Of a DNA stretch of 64,000 nt, positions 39,601 through 52,756 are shown one piece after another. The notes under the pieces were generated by a model. That model worked only from the letters and a program-made list of their open reading frames with translations, was not told the origin of the DNA and ran no database searches. Each line of letters starts with the position of its first letter. The first letter of the stretch is position 1. Origin of the DNA: Capitella teleta (taxonomy: Eukaryota; Annelida; Polychaeta; Capitellidae); assembly GCA_000328365.1 (NCBI GenBank), contig KB291798.1, forward strand, positions 905,411-969,410, given 5' to 3'. The translations under genes were made by a program, and so were the position numbers.

Positions 39601-42600
39601 TCGCGCCTCTTTAGTGCACTGGTTCGCACTGTGCAGTCTGCTTCAAGGAGAGACGCTCTCTGGCCGCCACAAAGGTAGCAATTACGCGACTCAAAGGCCT
39701 GATTTTACGCCACAAATGACCGCCGAGCTAATTGCTGCACGCCTTTTACGCTCTTTTACACCCGTACAATTATTCATTAGGCGTGCACCTCGACGCAGTC
39801 TGCTCGGGTGTGTAACGAAGGAAGCACTTGTTATGAATATTATATTATGATGTTCGGTTTTGGTTTCGTTTTTGCGGGTTCAATTTCGTTCTATTGTTTC
39901 CCTTTCTGTTATCGTTAGTATTATTTTCATGATTTGTGTTTATTTATCAGCGATTCTTTCCGTAAATATTACTGAATCGTTTATTTACAATTCTCATAAT
40001 TCATTTCGTCTAAAATATTCAAATCTCCACTCCGCTTTTCCTCTCCCGTGCTCTCGCCTTTTCTCACCTTCGTCCATTAACCTTGTATCATTTCTTTTTG
40101 CTTTTCTTGCATCGAGGGGTTAATGCAGCCGAGTGACAGGGTGCGCCACCGTCAGCGGGCGTTTCGCAGTCACGGCAATTAGGGGGTGCTTCGAGGGGCG
40201 TTCGGGCGTACGGGGAGCGGGCCAAATCAGGCCAATCAGGCAAGCGACGCTGCTCTAATCAGCGACACCTCGGCGCTCTGCATGCCATTGATCTGTATTC
40301 GTAGACAGGTGTGGCCGTGTTCACTGTTTCTGCTCCGAAGGAGACATTTCCAGTGGCATACCGAAGTCGCGTTGCTAGGTAACGGCATGGTTGTGCATGG
40401 CAACCGAAGCGAAATCATATCTCGTAGCACCGCCCCCTTGTCTTGTACGTGGTTATCACGTGGTGCGCTACGGGTCAAAGGTCACTCGTCTTTCATCTCC
40501 GAGAGTCTGGTTTATCTCAGTGAGTTGTAATCAAGAAGCAAAACTCTCTCCTCCTCCTCCTCCGCCTCCTCCAGATCCCGACTGCTCCTCCGACGCCCAT
40601 TGCATTGGGTCGCTATCAAAGTGAACCCTGCTTCCGCATTGCGCGCCCACTTTAGCGTCCCCCCTGCAATCACCCCCTCGGTGCTCATTACGCCGATTTA
40701 CTGCCCCGTCGCCCCTCCCCCTTCCCCCGCACACCCAGTTACCCCTCTTTGGCCACCGCACTGAATTATGTCCACATCGACGGCTACTTAATGGATATGT
40801 CAATTTCACCCCGCTATACGTCATCATCTTATCTAACAACATTTATCCCTTTTTTTGCAGCATGTAACCGACGATAGCAGTTATTTATCCGAACAAAACA
40901 GCTCAGTCATCAAGAGAGGTGAGATTTCTCCTTCGTTCTTCCAATACGCCATATTGACCATCACCCATGGGCACTGCATGAGGGGGCTGCTTTCCCGCCA
41001 TCAGCTCGGACAGAGCGCCCTCTGGCGATGTGATATTGTATCGTGCTTTGGGGACGTTGAATGCCAATGCACTTCAATAGACTGGCGCATGCACTACGAG
41101 GCTATTGCTTCCACACACAGACGCCTGAAATTACGTATTGTACGATGTTCTTCGATTCGCCCCGCGTGTATATACAATATGCTGTGTATATACTAGAGTA
41201 TACGAAACCTGATACGGACTGTACGGGTATGCATGCAGACATCGGGCTATATATTTTAGATATGAATATATATATACACGTAATCGGAATTGTATATACC
41301 TCTCGGAAAATTATACGGGACTCTAATACTAATTATTTTTATTTATTTTTAGCTTTATTCTGGGTGACACTGTATACTAAATGATGCGAACGAGGAGTTT
41401 GTGTTATTGGTCACCATGGCAACGAGATTTATGCTTATTTCCGAGTGACACCGCTTGACAACTTTCGTGTTTTATTCGATGAACCTGGATATTTTCCGGA
41501 CAGAGTTTATAAATAAGTTTATTTTGTGATAAATTATATGCATACTGAATTCACTTATCGTATAATGTTATATATCTACAAATAACTGAATTTTACGAAT
41601 AGTTTAATTTCATGATGCGAACGAAATAATGCAGTTAAATTTTGATTTTATTTTATTCGCCTGAGAATGTATTTTGGTTTTTGGTTCTCCACACGATGTT
41701 CGTAAAGAAAAAAAAATAAAAAAAAATTATAAATGATAAGTATAAATTGAGGCGTTTACCTGCTGCAGGGTGGAAGGGGCTTGTATCTAATTAAGTAATG
41801 ATGGCCGGGGCAGGGCGGATGTTTGCTGCTATTAACTCCCCAGACACGTCAGCCCCTGCGGCCAGAAATCCGAGCACCTCGTTCTGAGAACGGCTCTTAA
41901 GAAAATAGCAATAATTACACCGAATAATCAGGACGTAATGACGTTATGTGCTGGCTGCATTAAAGCCGCGTTGCAGCGGACACTGGCCATTTCGATGTTG
42001 GAAGTTCATCAGATGCAACTATTTCCTCCGCATACACTTAAGCAACGCTGTACTTCAAAGGCCCTAGAGCGCCTGCCCTCTTTCCGATCGGGGCCTTAGG
42101 CCTCTCCTTTCTTCATCTTTGTTTACCCACTTGCATTATTGTACAAAAGTAAGAGAATGCAATGGCTGCGTGACGTCACCTGGTGTGCTCATGATACCGG
42201 AAATGACGCTCTATATCGTTCCATTTCCGCTTCCGCCGTCAGCGCGGGCCGTTCTTCTGGCCCAATGATCGCTGAAAAAAATTCTTGCGAGATTTCAAAA
42301 TGCGGCGCACACGCAGAGGGGAAATTGACATTTTCACATTTTGATTTCAGGCCGGAAGTCAGACGCAGGGAAGGATATTCTGCTTTCGGGCATGACTGCC
42401 CCCACGGACGTCTTCTGCTCGGTCCCGGGCCGCCTGTCGCTGCTCAGCTCAACGTCAAAGTACAAAGTGACCGTGGCCGAAGTTCAGCGCCGATTGTCGC
42501 CGCCAGAGTGCCTGAACGCCTCGCTCCTAGGTGGCGTCCTCCGCAGGTAGGCGTCGATTTCTCATTCTTCTTCTTCTGAAAACAAACGAAAGTAATCAGC

Positions 42601-45600
42601 GTAAAACTGGCGTGCGTACAGCGGCGCCACGCCCGGTTCAAGGCGCGACGTGAAATGCGGCGACAGGCGTGCCGGCTCCTTCCTCTTATGTGTGTCGACA
42701 TTTACGGCTCACGAAAAATGCTCCGAGATGAAAGCGTCTAAATGCGCATGCATCACCTCGCGACAAGGTGTGTGTTCTCCTTCGATGACGCAATTCGTGC
42801 CTGCGATGCACGTTATTATCCCTGACCTTTGACCTTATACCTACAAGTGCTTCGGTCACCGAGCTCCATTAAAGGAGAGTTTAATAGAACGTGTGGTCAT
42901 TGGTCAGTATCCTATCTGCAGTATACAATAGTAACTATCTCTGCAGGTGGCCCGTTTGACGGCGCCACAGGTAATGAGGCCTGACCGGTGAAAAATGACC
43001 TGTGGTAATTGATTAACTCATTAAGCAGCCATGAATATATGCGCTCAAGTTCCGGTGCACGCTCTGCTGCATGTTGTGGGCTTTGATGGTCATGCGCTGA
43101 ATGTATACAGCGAAGTGTACTAGTACATTAATATGTAAACTACGCTCTTAATTATTCCGCTGTGACGCTTCAAAGTGCATTTCATTTGTATACATTCACA
43201 CGCTGCTTCACTGAGCTTCCTCATTAAGCATTTTATGAATCACCCGATATCAGTACAACTCCGTACACTTCTTAGCCACGAAATGCAATTTCAGCCCGCA
43301 CAATGTGGCTATTATAGCATAAGAGACTGACCATCGGCGATCGCGCAGATGAGGTCCTGACGAGGGTCACCGCTCCGCAAAGCCGGGCGGAGTGCGAGTG
43401 GTGCTGGGCCGGAGCGCATCCCGGGGCTGCAGGCGCCGCTCTCTGTTCGTGGGTGGCGAGCGTGGCGCATTTGCAGCGCAGTTTATTTACTTTCGAGCTC
43501 GTCGCTGCCGCTGCGTCTACCCGCGAAGGGCGCAGAGGTTAGGCCAGCTTTTGAATTTTGTTGAACAAAAGCTCGGTGGCAGCAACCGAAAACAACAGAG
43601 CTGGCAATTGGCAGGAGTAGCGCCGCCACCCTGTGCTGCAGCAGCATCGGGGATGCCTGCGAGTGTGTGGTGGAAATGACCGGCGGATGGGGTGGCATGA
43701 GGCACCTTTGACCTCGCAACGCGGATGCGCTGACCTCTGTTGTTGGCAAATAAACACGACGCGGTGATTAATAAATCGTTTTCTGACGAGATGAACGTGT
43801 GAAAACACAATGAAATCGTTGTAATAAGAGTCGGGATCTGCGCGCTGTGTCTCCATTAACGTCTATATATCTACAAATGCCTGTAACGAAGGCAAGTTCA
43901 AAGCCTTCGCGCGCCGTTTTTCACCGCTAATTGTCGCGGATTTTCGTTTTGTTCGCGTGGAAAACTGAGATGTCTGCTCGTGTGTTACGGAGACAACACC
44001 AGCTCGTCTTACGTATAACGGCACCCGCCGCCTCGTTACGCTAACTGGCCGTGTTATCCGCGAGAAGTGTGAGCGGAGGGGTCCCTGGGATTACAGAGGA
44101 AAACGTCGCTTTCATTCTCGCCTTTCTTCCCTTTATTCCAGAGCCAAGTCGAAGAACGGAGGCCGCGCACTCAGAGACAAACTGGAGAAGATTGGGTTGA
44201 GTCTCCCGGCGGGAAGGAGGAAAGCAGCGTCAGTCACGTTGCTCACGTCGCTAGTTGAAGGTGAGACGACAATACGGCAGCAGATGAGCGCGAAACAAAC
44301 GCGCGAAGCGAAACGGAGTAGCAGCATTATGAGTTAATAACGATGGCGTCGGGTTTCGCGCCACTGCGACATCTGTCCATGGACGCCGGGGACGATGAGC
44401 TGCCCCCGCCCCCTCCGCACGGACGTCGGCCGCCGTACAACGCAACAGACAAATTCCATCTACGCTTGAAAGGCGATAAAAGGTTTTTCTGACGAGTGGT
44501 TTGCGCCGAAATTGTCCGAGCATTTGGTCGACGGACACTTCATTTCGACCGACGCTGTGCGTCCATGACAGCGGATGACAGCGCGGGTGTCCCAGCGGAA
44601 GACGAGGGCGCCCCCTCCGACCCCAACAGCCCCCGCTACTCCCCCGGCTGCTGCCTGCACGCAGATGCATGCTTCATGTTGCAGCATGTACAGACATCGC
44701 GTACAACAGGCTGTTTATTTGTACAGCTTCATGTTTCAAGCGCTAACACTGCGATGTGCGATCGACGTTTGATGTGACACCCAATCCCTCTTCCACCTGC
44801 CTCCTCATCCTCCTGCTTCCCTCCGAATCCCTCTCCGTCTCCTTCCCCGATCACTGCTCCGGAATGACTCCTCAGTGACAGGCGAGGATGCGACCGGGCG
44901 CCTCCCTCAATCGCCTCCCACCGGCCTCGGAGGTCTCCAGCCATAAATTAGCCATCAGCATTAAATTGGCTCAAGAAAAATTCTTCTCACTTCGTTTGTC
45001 ACCGATGCGCGAATCTCGACGGCGCTTTACCGTCGTCGGTCGAGGATTAGTATTATAACTCAGATGCGGTTTCGAGGCATTAGGCCGAACAGATGGGAGG
45101 GGCGCTTCGGCTGCGCGCCGCCTATTAACAAAATCAACAATGACATAAAGACGAAATTAAGCGACTTCTCAAAAGGTGCGTTCGGTGTTGCACTGTGAGC
45201 ACCTGGTTCGGAGGCGGCATCGCTTTCAGTCGCGGTTAATAGAAAATTTGAACCCATGCACAAGGCAACCGAGAAGTTGACGCATCGCTAGTCAAAGCCT
45301 TTGCGCGCATCTGATCCGAATAAACCATATACATGAATCGGGAAAAGCAGTGCGCGGGGAGGGGGTCATTTCATCCCGATTTTGAATGTTTAAATTTTTT
45401 TAAATTTTAATTAATCAGGGGATCGCCTTCCCCGGGTTCAATTTCCACCATATGTTTGTATCAAAGGATTTTTGAGCCTAATTTTCTATTTATATACAAC
45501 TTCAAGCTGCAGCGATTGTGTAATTATATACTTCCTTCGTCCTGACCTACCTAGATACACAGAGCTCTGTTATCGTACACTTATATTATAGACATAATAT

Positions 45601-47418
45601 ACACGTACAGATCCACGTTTATCTGCAATCTTCTGCATATATTTTTATTCGTGATTATGCAACAGAATGAGCTCACTCCTCTATTTGAACTTTTCGCCAG
45701 CGGGCGTCGGCCGTGTGCAATGAATGATGCATTCGGCGTTAATTAATGAGCCGCATTGTTTATGCGCTAATGGCTCGTGCTGCGGATGAATTCGCCGCGA
45801 CACTTTGAGCGATTCGTGGCTTCGCGGCTGCGACAATCGCTTCTTCAGCGATTGAGCGAAGAATTCGCTCAGACAGCGCTGACCTGGTCCACCTCTGTTA
45901 TTAGAGAGACGGCGTCTTGTGATTAATGACCAGTGCTTTCTAAAGCCGCGGTCACGCTGGTCAGTAGATACACGTAGATTCATTGAAATCGTGGGCCAGA
46001 AGTGTCGACTTCGTTGACCACTGAAAACGATACAGTTGAAGGAACTTTAACGAACACTCGAAACCTGAAATTAGGACACCTTATGCCATGCGCGGGTTTT
46101 CAAATGAGTTCGCCTGTGTATGCCGACGTGTGTTATAACAAGGTGTTTGTATTTCCCCAGGTGAAGCCGTTCGTTTGGCTAGAGACTTCTCGTACTTGTG
46201 TGAAACAGAGTTCCCAGCGAGGCAGACGGCCGAGTACATGGCCAGGCAGCACAGCGACCCAGCCGAGCTTCCCCACCGCAAACAGATGATCTTATCCGCC
46301 AAGTAAGTCTCTTCCTCTTTTGTACTCCTGCCGAGCAACATGACGCGGCGTTCAATGCGCGCTTTTGTCGCCTACCGTAATGATCGCTTTCAGCGCCCTT
46401 GATGCGGTGCGCGCCTCTGTAGACCGAGGCAAACGAATCCAATCGCGCGCTCTTCGGCCCGCTTCTTACGCCTCAAATTGGAATAATTATAACGAATTGG
46501 GAGGAGGTAAACGCATTAAGGGAGCGGGGTGACTCCCTCTGGCACCGTGCGCGCTATTAAGCAAGCAGGCAGAGGGCAGACACGCCGCTGAAGCAGGCTC
46601 GTTAGGGCACGAACCTGCGACTCACCTGCGCCGTTAGCGGGCATAGCGCCTGAGCCATCACCCATATCATGAGGGACAGAGAGATGCCTTCACCTGGCCG
46701 CTCTCACTTTGATCCAGGGCAGGGCTTTGATTCTCGCTTTTAAGGAATAAACAGCGAAGGGGAAAAATTACTTTAATTACTGGCCACTAAAACAGGAGTA
46801 AGAGCGCCTTTCTAATTGCTCCCTGCAGCACATCGGTTCCCACGATACGAGTGCATCGTGGCCCACGAAGCTGCACATAAGCGCACCGACTTGTAACCCC
46901 AACCAACTCCATTGTACTTTGAAGAGGCCACTCAAGTGCTCCGTGTATACACTCGGTATATAAATCCCCTCAGAGTGCTTCAATTGTGCGAATTTTAACC
47001 ACATCATATACAAACACTGTCCTTATAAATACACCCGAATGCCACCGTTTGCTTATTCCATATTGCGTGCAAAATAACAAATCAACATCTCACGTTCTTG
47101 CTCTTTCCCTTCAGAGCCATGATCAAGGAGGTCATCGACCTCTTCAACCAGGACCGGTCACCCCTGGGCAACACCCGACCGCAGCCCATCCTCGACCCAA
47201 CCATGCAGCGCAACCTCACGCACTTTTCGCTCATCACCCACGGCTTCGGCACCCCTGCCCTGGTCGCATCGCTGACCTCGGTGCAGAACTGTTTGACTGA
47301 ATTCCTCAAATATATCGATAAGAACTTCCCCAATTCCGGCGGTCCTGGCTCAGGCTCAGCGACGCTGGACGTTGGTTCTAAGGGGGCCAAGGGGGACATC
47401 AAGGATGACCGCAAGTGA
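33643..47418 (+). CDS. TFAP2: Transcription factor AP-2 (TFAP2 family)
   Basis: Nuclear DNA-binding regulator of ectoderm, neural and excretory development that binds GCCNNNGGC as a dimer. Seven plus-strand coding exons: 33643-33651 (MEQ), 34768-35256, 40861-40918, 42351-42546, 44142-44260, 46161-46302, 47115-47418. Joined, they give 438 residues; human TFAP2A has 437. Exon 2 begins [16 protein letters not shown], matching vertebrate DRHDGTSNG..., and carries the PY transactivation motif PPYFPPPY (43-50). Exon 3 matches the HVEDPGINIPDQTVIKK exon. Exon 4 opens the basic DNA-binding region ([20 protein letters not shown], from 206). Exons 5-7 complete the basic and helix-span-helix dimerisation region to about 425. 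Intron phases for exons 2-7 match the vertebrate gene as I recall it. Exon 1 is the weakest part: it is three codons with a strong GTGAGT donor and an in-frame TGA directly before the ATG. Paralogue assignment (alpha to epsilon) is not possible. Confidence 0.93.
34508..34690 (-). mobile_element. Antisense tRNA-derived SINE remnant in TFAP2 intron 1
   Basis: Read on the minus strand, a GC-rich head leads to a B-box-like GGGTTTCGAACTC near 34610-34622, and the unit ends in an A-tail (T-run at 34508-34529 on the plus strand). One frame across the B-box reads [11 protein letters not shown], the kind of peptide typically translated from tRNA-derived SINEs. It ends under 100 bases before the acceptor of TFAP2 exon 2. 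No clear A-box or target-site duplication was found, so it is degraded or only partly recognised. Confidence 0.45.
35257..40860 (+). other. TFAP2 intron 2
   Basis: The largest TFAP2 intron (5.6 kb). No exon with family resemblance was found. It holds C-rich runs near 37600 and 38000-38030 (the latter G-quadruplex-capable on the minus strand), an A-run near 39370, a CTC/CCT-rich tract near 40545-40575 and a pair of X-box-like motifs at 40371-40404. Long introns of developmental regulators often carry enhancers; none can be proven here. Confidence 0.7.
40371..40404. promoter_or_regulatory. Pair of X-box-like motifs
   Basis: GTTGCTAGGTAAC (40371-40383, one-base spacer form) is followed six bases later by GTTGTGCATGGCAAC (40390-40404). 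Both are inverted-repeat RFX-type sites, imperfect in one half, about 460 bases before TFAP2 exon 3. Confidence 0.35.
40919..42350 (+). other. TFAP2 intron 3
   Basis: No coding content was recognised. It contains a perfect X-box at 41410 and AT-rich sequence around 41500-41750. Confidence 0.7.
41410..41423. promoter_or_regulatory. Perfect RFX X-box in TFAP2 intron 3
   Basis: GTCACCATGGCAAC matches GTNRCCNNRGYAAC at every specified position, about 490 bases after exon 3. Confidence 0.45.
42547..44141 (+). other. TFAP2 intron 4
   Basis: No exon was recognised. GC-rich stretches near 43380-43660 carry open frames on both strands without family resemblance. Confidence 0.7.
44261..46160 (+). other. 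TFAP2 intron 5
   Basis: Mostly featureless, except a GC-rich block at about 44340-44690 holding two consecutive proline-rich open frames (see findings). No domain match was seen. Confidence 0.65.
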
Positions 47419-47895
47419 CCTGTTGGTCGTGGTCACCGCCAGTGACGTGTGCCGTTATGCAATACCTCTCTTGAATGGCGACGTCGCGCGGATTCCTTCC
47501 ACTCCTCCCATCATCCGTCAACTTCTAGAAAGATCTCGACTCTCTCCTCTCGCGACTTCTGCTCTTCACCAGCGGCCCCTCCTCGTACAGAGCCTCATCA
47601 GTCCCAAGTTACTCTGTGTGTATTTATTACCTTATACGAAGGGTAAAGAAAACAATGCTGTGTACACGTTGCCAAAGACCTCATCGCGCAGTGCGTTATG
47701 ACTATACATACGCATCGGTGCGTTATGATTCGCATGTCCTTCTGCTCGTCATGTTTCTTATTGTTAGTGCGTCGTTCTTCTTCATCTCTCGAATCTCTTA
47801 TTTTGTCTGTGTGCATGATTCGCTATTCTACTTAAGTCATGTTTATCTGCAGCCGTGTAAGACAGGATATTTATTATTATTGGATGAAGAATTTG

Positions 47896-47901
47896 AATAA
47901 A
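47896..47901 (+). terminator. Poly(A) signal of TFAP2
   Basis: AATAAA lies 477 bases after the TFAP2 stop codon and gives a 3' UTR of about half a kilobase. Two GCGTTATGA motifs (47693 and 47720) sit inside that UTR. Confidence 0.6.
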
Positions 47902-49019
47902 TAATGACATCATATGTGCGCAACTGGCTTTTCTACATTTTCTTAACAAAAATTTGTATCATTTTAGAGAAAAAAATGCTGAGACCGTGTTCATAGTAAC
48001 ATATACGTTTAACTCTTCTCTGAATCTATAGACACAGAACTCATGAGATGCATCATTTTTATTATATTGGTGGTGGTGGTGGTAGATCGAATTTTTTTAT
48101 TTATTTTTTTTACTATATTTCTATAAACATAAGTGTGGTATATGCAATCATTATTACACGTGAGGCGTATGCACACAATGCATTCAATATGAGCAGGACT
48201 GAGCGCCACCTATGAGCGGTTCACAGTGCCATATGTTTTTGTCCTTGAATCCGAAGCGAGCACAGAATGCAGCAAACATTGTCTGTCAGGATGTGCACTG
48301 AAGCGAGCAACGATACTTTTGAATTACCCTCGGCTCGGATTCCGTACTAGGCCGATAATAGCCGAAGGTTTTCATCTGATTTTAAGCCGCGGAATTGCCG
48401 CAGCCTCAAGTCGCAGCATCAACATTTGGTCGGCGGATAATTCGCCTTTTTCCTCGTTGAGCTGAGGACGTTCTCGCCCGGGGGAACGTCAGCCCAGAGG
48501 ACAGTTTGCCTCGGGGACGAATACGAGTGCAATTTTGAATACACAAAAAACTTTTGAGGTGCATTTTTGAACAATGTGTCACCGGGAATATTATTGTGAG
48601 GGAGGATGCTGTGTGGTTTTCAGCTTTTGAGGGAACAGATTGGGCGGTGGGCTGCTTTTTGTAAAGTGTTGGTGCTGTGGTGCGGTGTCTATACAGAGAA
48701 ACGCCAAATAGAAGACGTCATGATGCGTCTATCATGAGGATCGATTCGCGATTTTCGGATGTATAACATGCATACACAGTATGCATTATAAATACAGGCG
48801 TAATAATAGCACTTATTGTACACCTGTAGTTTTGCGTGCCTAACATGCACTTAGCGACAGTGAGACGTCTCTCGTTACACGAGGCATCGTGGATATTGAG
48901 AAATCCCTCGTCCCGTGACGTCACGACCTTGGGGCGTCCGTGAATCAGTGGGACTTTCTTTGAAGATGACAGATCAGCATTTTTTATGCATTGCTGTTTC
49001 CGATTAAGGAACGTCCCAA

Positions 49020-49200
49020 TTTGCACGAAACACTGCGGCCAATCAGTCTCTGATTGCTCCTCGACCAGCTCGTTGGCGGGGCCCGGGGGTGAGATGCCGA
49101 TGGAGCCTCCTCGCCCGGGACGGCCTCCGCGCCGGAATGACGGCCCGGGGCAGACATCCGGGGGCTCGGACGACGCTTTTGCCCGCGGGTCACGGCGTCC
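49020..49200. promoter_or_regulatory. GC-rich island with CCAAT box
   Basis: A CpG-rich 180-bp block (GGGGCCCGGGGG, CCGCGCCGG) is preceded by GGCCAATCAG near 49040. It resembles the other islands around TFAP2. No associated gene was seen. Confidence 0.3.
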
Positions 49201-51741
49201 TATTTGATCTGGCGCTGAAGGTCAGGGCACAGGAGAACGCAGTGCCTATTAGGAGCAAATGAAGACAGTTGGGATCATACGCTTTCCTGATGGATACAAA
49301 CGAGAAGGGCGGGGGAGTCGGGGTGCTTCCCGGCGGGAGGGACAAGCTGCCGCCGTAGGGGGCTAGCACAACGGCCCCGGGCCCCCGCGCCGCACGGCCG
49401 CACATACAGCATTATTTTCATTGCTCATCAAAGACGGATGCAAGATTACCTCGCCCCGCCCATCGGTCGCTATGGAGAGCTAGCATGATCCAGGCATCAG
49501 TGATTAGCAGAACGCAATGCAGTACACGTGTGGAGGTCCCTTTTGAAGTACGCTCAACGTTCGATTACGCTATGCGGCAAAATGCACGACGAATCCCCCG
49601 GGCGACCCCCAAGACGATGCACTCTGAGGGTATTATTACATGCACTGAGCTATACGCACAATAAACAAGGCACCGAACCCCATACAAACCCATAAATATA
49701 CATATCAAACATAAGCATGCAAAACTGTTGAGTTCGTTTTACGAACAGTATACCAACACAATAGCAATTGTGTACCTATAACCTTAATGAACATATATTA
49801 AAAGCATGTGTAGTATACATCAGAGCAATATAAATGTATTGCAACGAGGAAAATATACACGAAGCTGAGCGGAAGAAGTAGCGTTCGGGTTGATAAAGTC
49901 CTCTCAGCCGATTGCTGTAATCGTGAAACAGCATCAAACACAAATTGTAATCAAATCGCATTTATCATTAATTTTCGCACCTGCAAAAAAAAGTGAAACT
50001 GTTGCAGACGCAAACACAACACAAAGACTTTATCGGCACAAATCTCCTCTCATGCAAACCATAAGTCATAAAGTTGGCCTCAAAATCAGCTTTGAAGATC
50101 TCTGCCATTTTACCTGGCGAATACAGTTCGCAAGGTGAGCGCTGAGGATGCGAAACGCCATCCGTCAAACGTTGAATATAAAGACGGCTGCTGCAATATG
50201 ATCGTGATAATGATAGGAGCGAATATCGCAAAGGCTCACTAAGGTGTAATTATAATCAACACGTGATTAAACTGATACTCAGGTATGTCAGATAACTCAA
50301 ATGAAGTGCGTGAAATCAGCTTACACGTAAATTGAATGCAAAAACTCACAACACTATACATTATGCAGATAAAACAGGTACACACGGGTTTACAATATAC
50401 TATGCATGTTTGATGCGCGGCAATGACAGGTATATGATGGGTTGGGCATCGGATTCAAAACATAACGTGACGTGTACTTAATAACCCACAATACTGTACG
50501 AGTAAAGCCGCATAGTAACCATTCCGGATGCTTAGCAACGGGATCAAGCCAGGATCCAACACCGTGAGAACTCGGCTTCCTTGTAGATAACCAAGTTGTC
50601 GTGGCGATAAAGGTTCGCTATCTCAAGAGCGCACCCAGTTCTCGCGATTTACGGCTCACTGTTCGTCATTGCGGGAGTTATTGTTGCAGGGACTCAGCCT
50701 CAATCAGTGCTGATCTACGCCAGATACCCGTTCGCACTGGACACCCTCGCTGCATGCACATCAGGATGGCCACAATCAGGGCGAATCGAACGCCTCCGGC
50801 TCCCTTCTTAATGCCATAATAATGCTCTTAGCATTTTTTCCTCATGCGTTTTTATTTCTTTGGGTCATCAAACTTAATATTGGTGAATTCTGAAGTACAT
50901 GATCGTGTATACAGTCTCTTAACAGTGATTGAGCTAACAGCTCAATTGTTTCTTTTCATCGCATATTGCAAAATTGCCCCAAGATATGTTTTACAGCTTT
51001 ATGTGTTGAACGTTTTCTTTCTCTTCATCAATTTTGGAAAGAAGAAAAATATATTTTCTGAGGTTAATTGTGTTTTATAAAAGCGGATCTCACGAAAATA
51101 AATTTTCTCTTGTGCAATCAATAAGCATTGTTTCCATTTTTGTGGAAAGGTGACTTTTTAAAGGGAAACCCGCCGGGTGATATAAAGAAGCTGACACGTA
51201 TATTCCATTATTTCAGGTTCACTTTTCCATTGAGTCATTTATAAAATAAATATGTTAATTTGATGACTAATGTTGATTGATAATATTCACCTCAGACTAC
51301 ATGCATGCAAATTCCTGACCGAAATCGAATTCCAGATGGATGATATGCATGCGAGCATTGGTCATTGCGAGCATGTACAACAAGCAGTGATTCAGTGGAA
51401 ATCCCAAACTACTCTGACGTCACCACCGATGTTTTTGACACGGAGGAGGTCTGTCATCCCCAATAATCGTGTTGTAGGGCCCTGAGACGCCGTCGCGAGG
51501 CTGCGCAGTCATATGTAGGGATATTATTTATTTCGTGTTGTACAAGAGCCGCTTGTATGAGTTTGATGTATGATGACAGGGCCTCTTTGCTGTAGGTGTA
51601 AGGACTTCTTACAATGCTCAAACTGACGCTCAACCGGATTTCTAGCTGACGAAGCATCCATCATTCTGATAAGTCGGCACTGCTCGGAAATTCACCCGCA
51701 AGGCATTTTGCACATGAAGCACTAAGCTTGCCTTACGTGGG

Positions 51742-51894
51742 GCGTTATGATTGCCAAAGCGAGCAGAGGAAATGCGTTATGATTTCATAGTACATTATGA
51801 AATTATGAAATGGACGTTATGAGTTTATTTTCAGTACGTTATGAAATCATGAATTTTTTTAGTACGTTATGAAATTATGAATCGAGCGTTATGA
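51742..51894 (+). repeat. Cluster of CGTTATGA-type units
   Basis: Within about 150 bases, GCGTTATGA occurs at 51742, 51774 and 51886 and ACGTTATGA at 51814, 51836 and 51864, with related TTATGA words between (for example GAAATTATGAA twice). Spacings are irregular (32, 40, 22, 28, 22), so it is a degenerate array or homotypic site cluster rather than a clean satellite. Confidence 0.7.
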
Positions 51895-52756
51895 TTTATA
51901 GAGCGCGCTGTCGTAATACCTAAACAGAGGATGTGTTAACTTTTCTGCTCCAAATGATTAACTGATACATGTATACCTGTTTACCTGTTTGCGAGGATGT
52001 TCATCGTACATCCGTTCCGCTCCTATGATGAGAGCAAAATAGCAATGCAAGATGGACGTTCCCGAAAGCCGCTGATCACGTGATCAATCAATGTAAACGT
52101 TATCAGTAATTCAATTATGTGGTTCGCACAATATTTTCAGACGCTCCGGTTCCAGCTACGAAAACAGTGATTGCGACTTGCGAGGCGCTATGGCTACTAT
52201 GTGAATATAACACATACATGCCAGCACTCCGTCTTTGACCCGGAGACTCCGTTTTTTTGTACCCCCATCCAGTTTTGCGTTAGTCTCCGGTTGGATCCCT
52301 TTTTCATATATTTCTTTGATTTTTTGTCTTTCATTAAAATCCCTGCAGCTCTGTTTCCCGCTTAATTTCTGGTTGTACTCTTATGAGGCTGTGTGGGATT
52401 GCTCCATACTCTTTAGCGTTCCGAAGCTGTGACCGATCAGATGCTTTCTTTCATTATAAGCTCAGCTTGTTCACTTATGTTTCACTTGTTTTATTTATGT
52501 ACACTGGCTGTACACGTGTACTTCTCTACTTTCACTTACAAAATGCCGTTCATACATTATATAAATCTCCCGAAAGTGAGCACTTTGCCCGGTGGACGAT
52601 CTGGAGTCGGTATTAGCGTCGGGTGGGATGGAAAAAAAAGCCGCCGCTGATCACACCGGGACTTCAAAACACGAACAGAATGCTAGCCTAAGATGGTCGC
52701 CAAAAAAAATCCCAAATAAGCAGTTGGTCGACAAATTCATCAAACAGCAACCATAA

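Larger units (their letters stand above)
47930..52750. other. Intergenic region downstream of TFAP2
   Basis: No coding gene was recognised. It contains a TGG microsatellite near 48068-48083, a GC-rich island at 49020-49200, and the GCGTTATGA cluster at 51742-51894. The remaining sequence is AT-rich and unremarkable. Confidence 0.6.
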
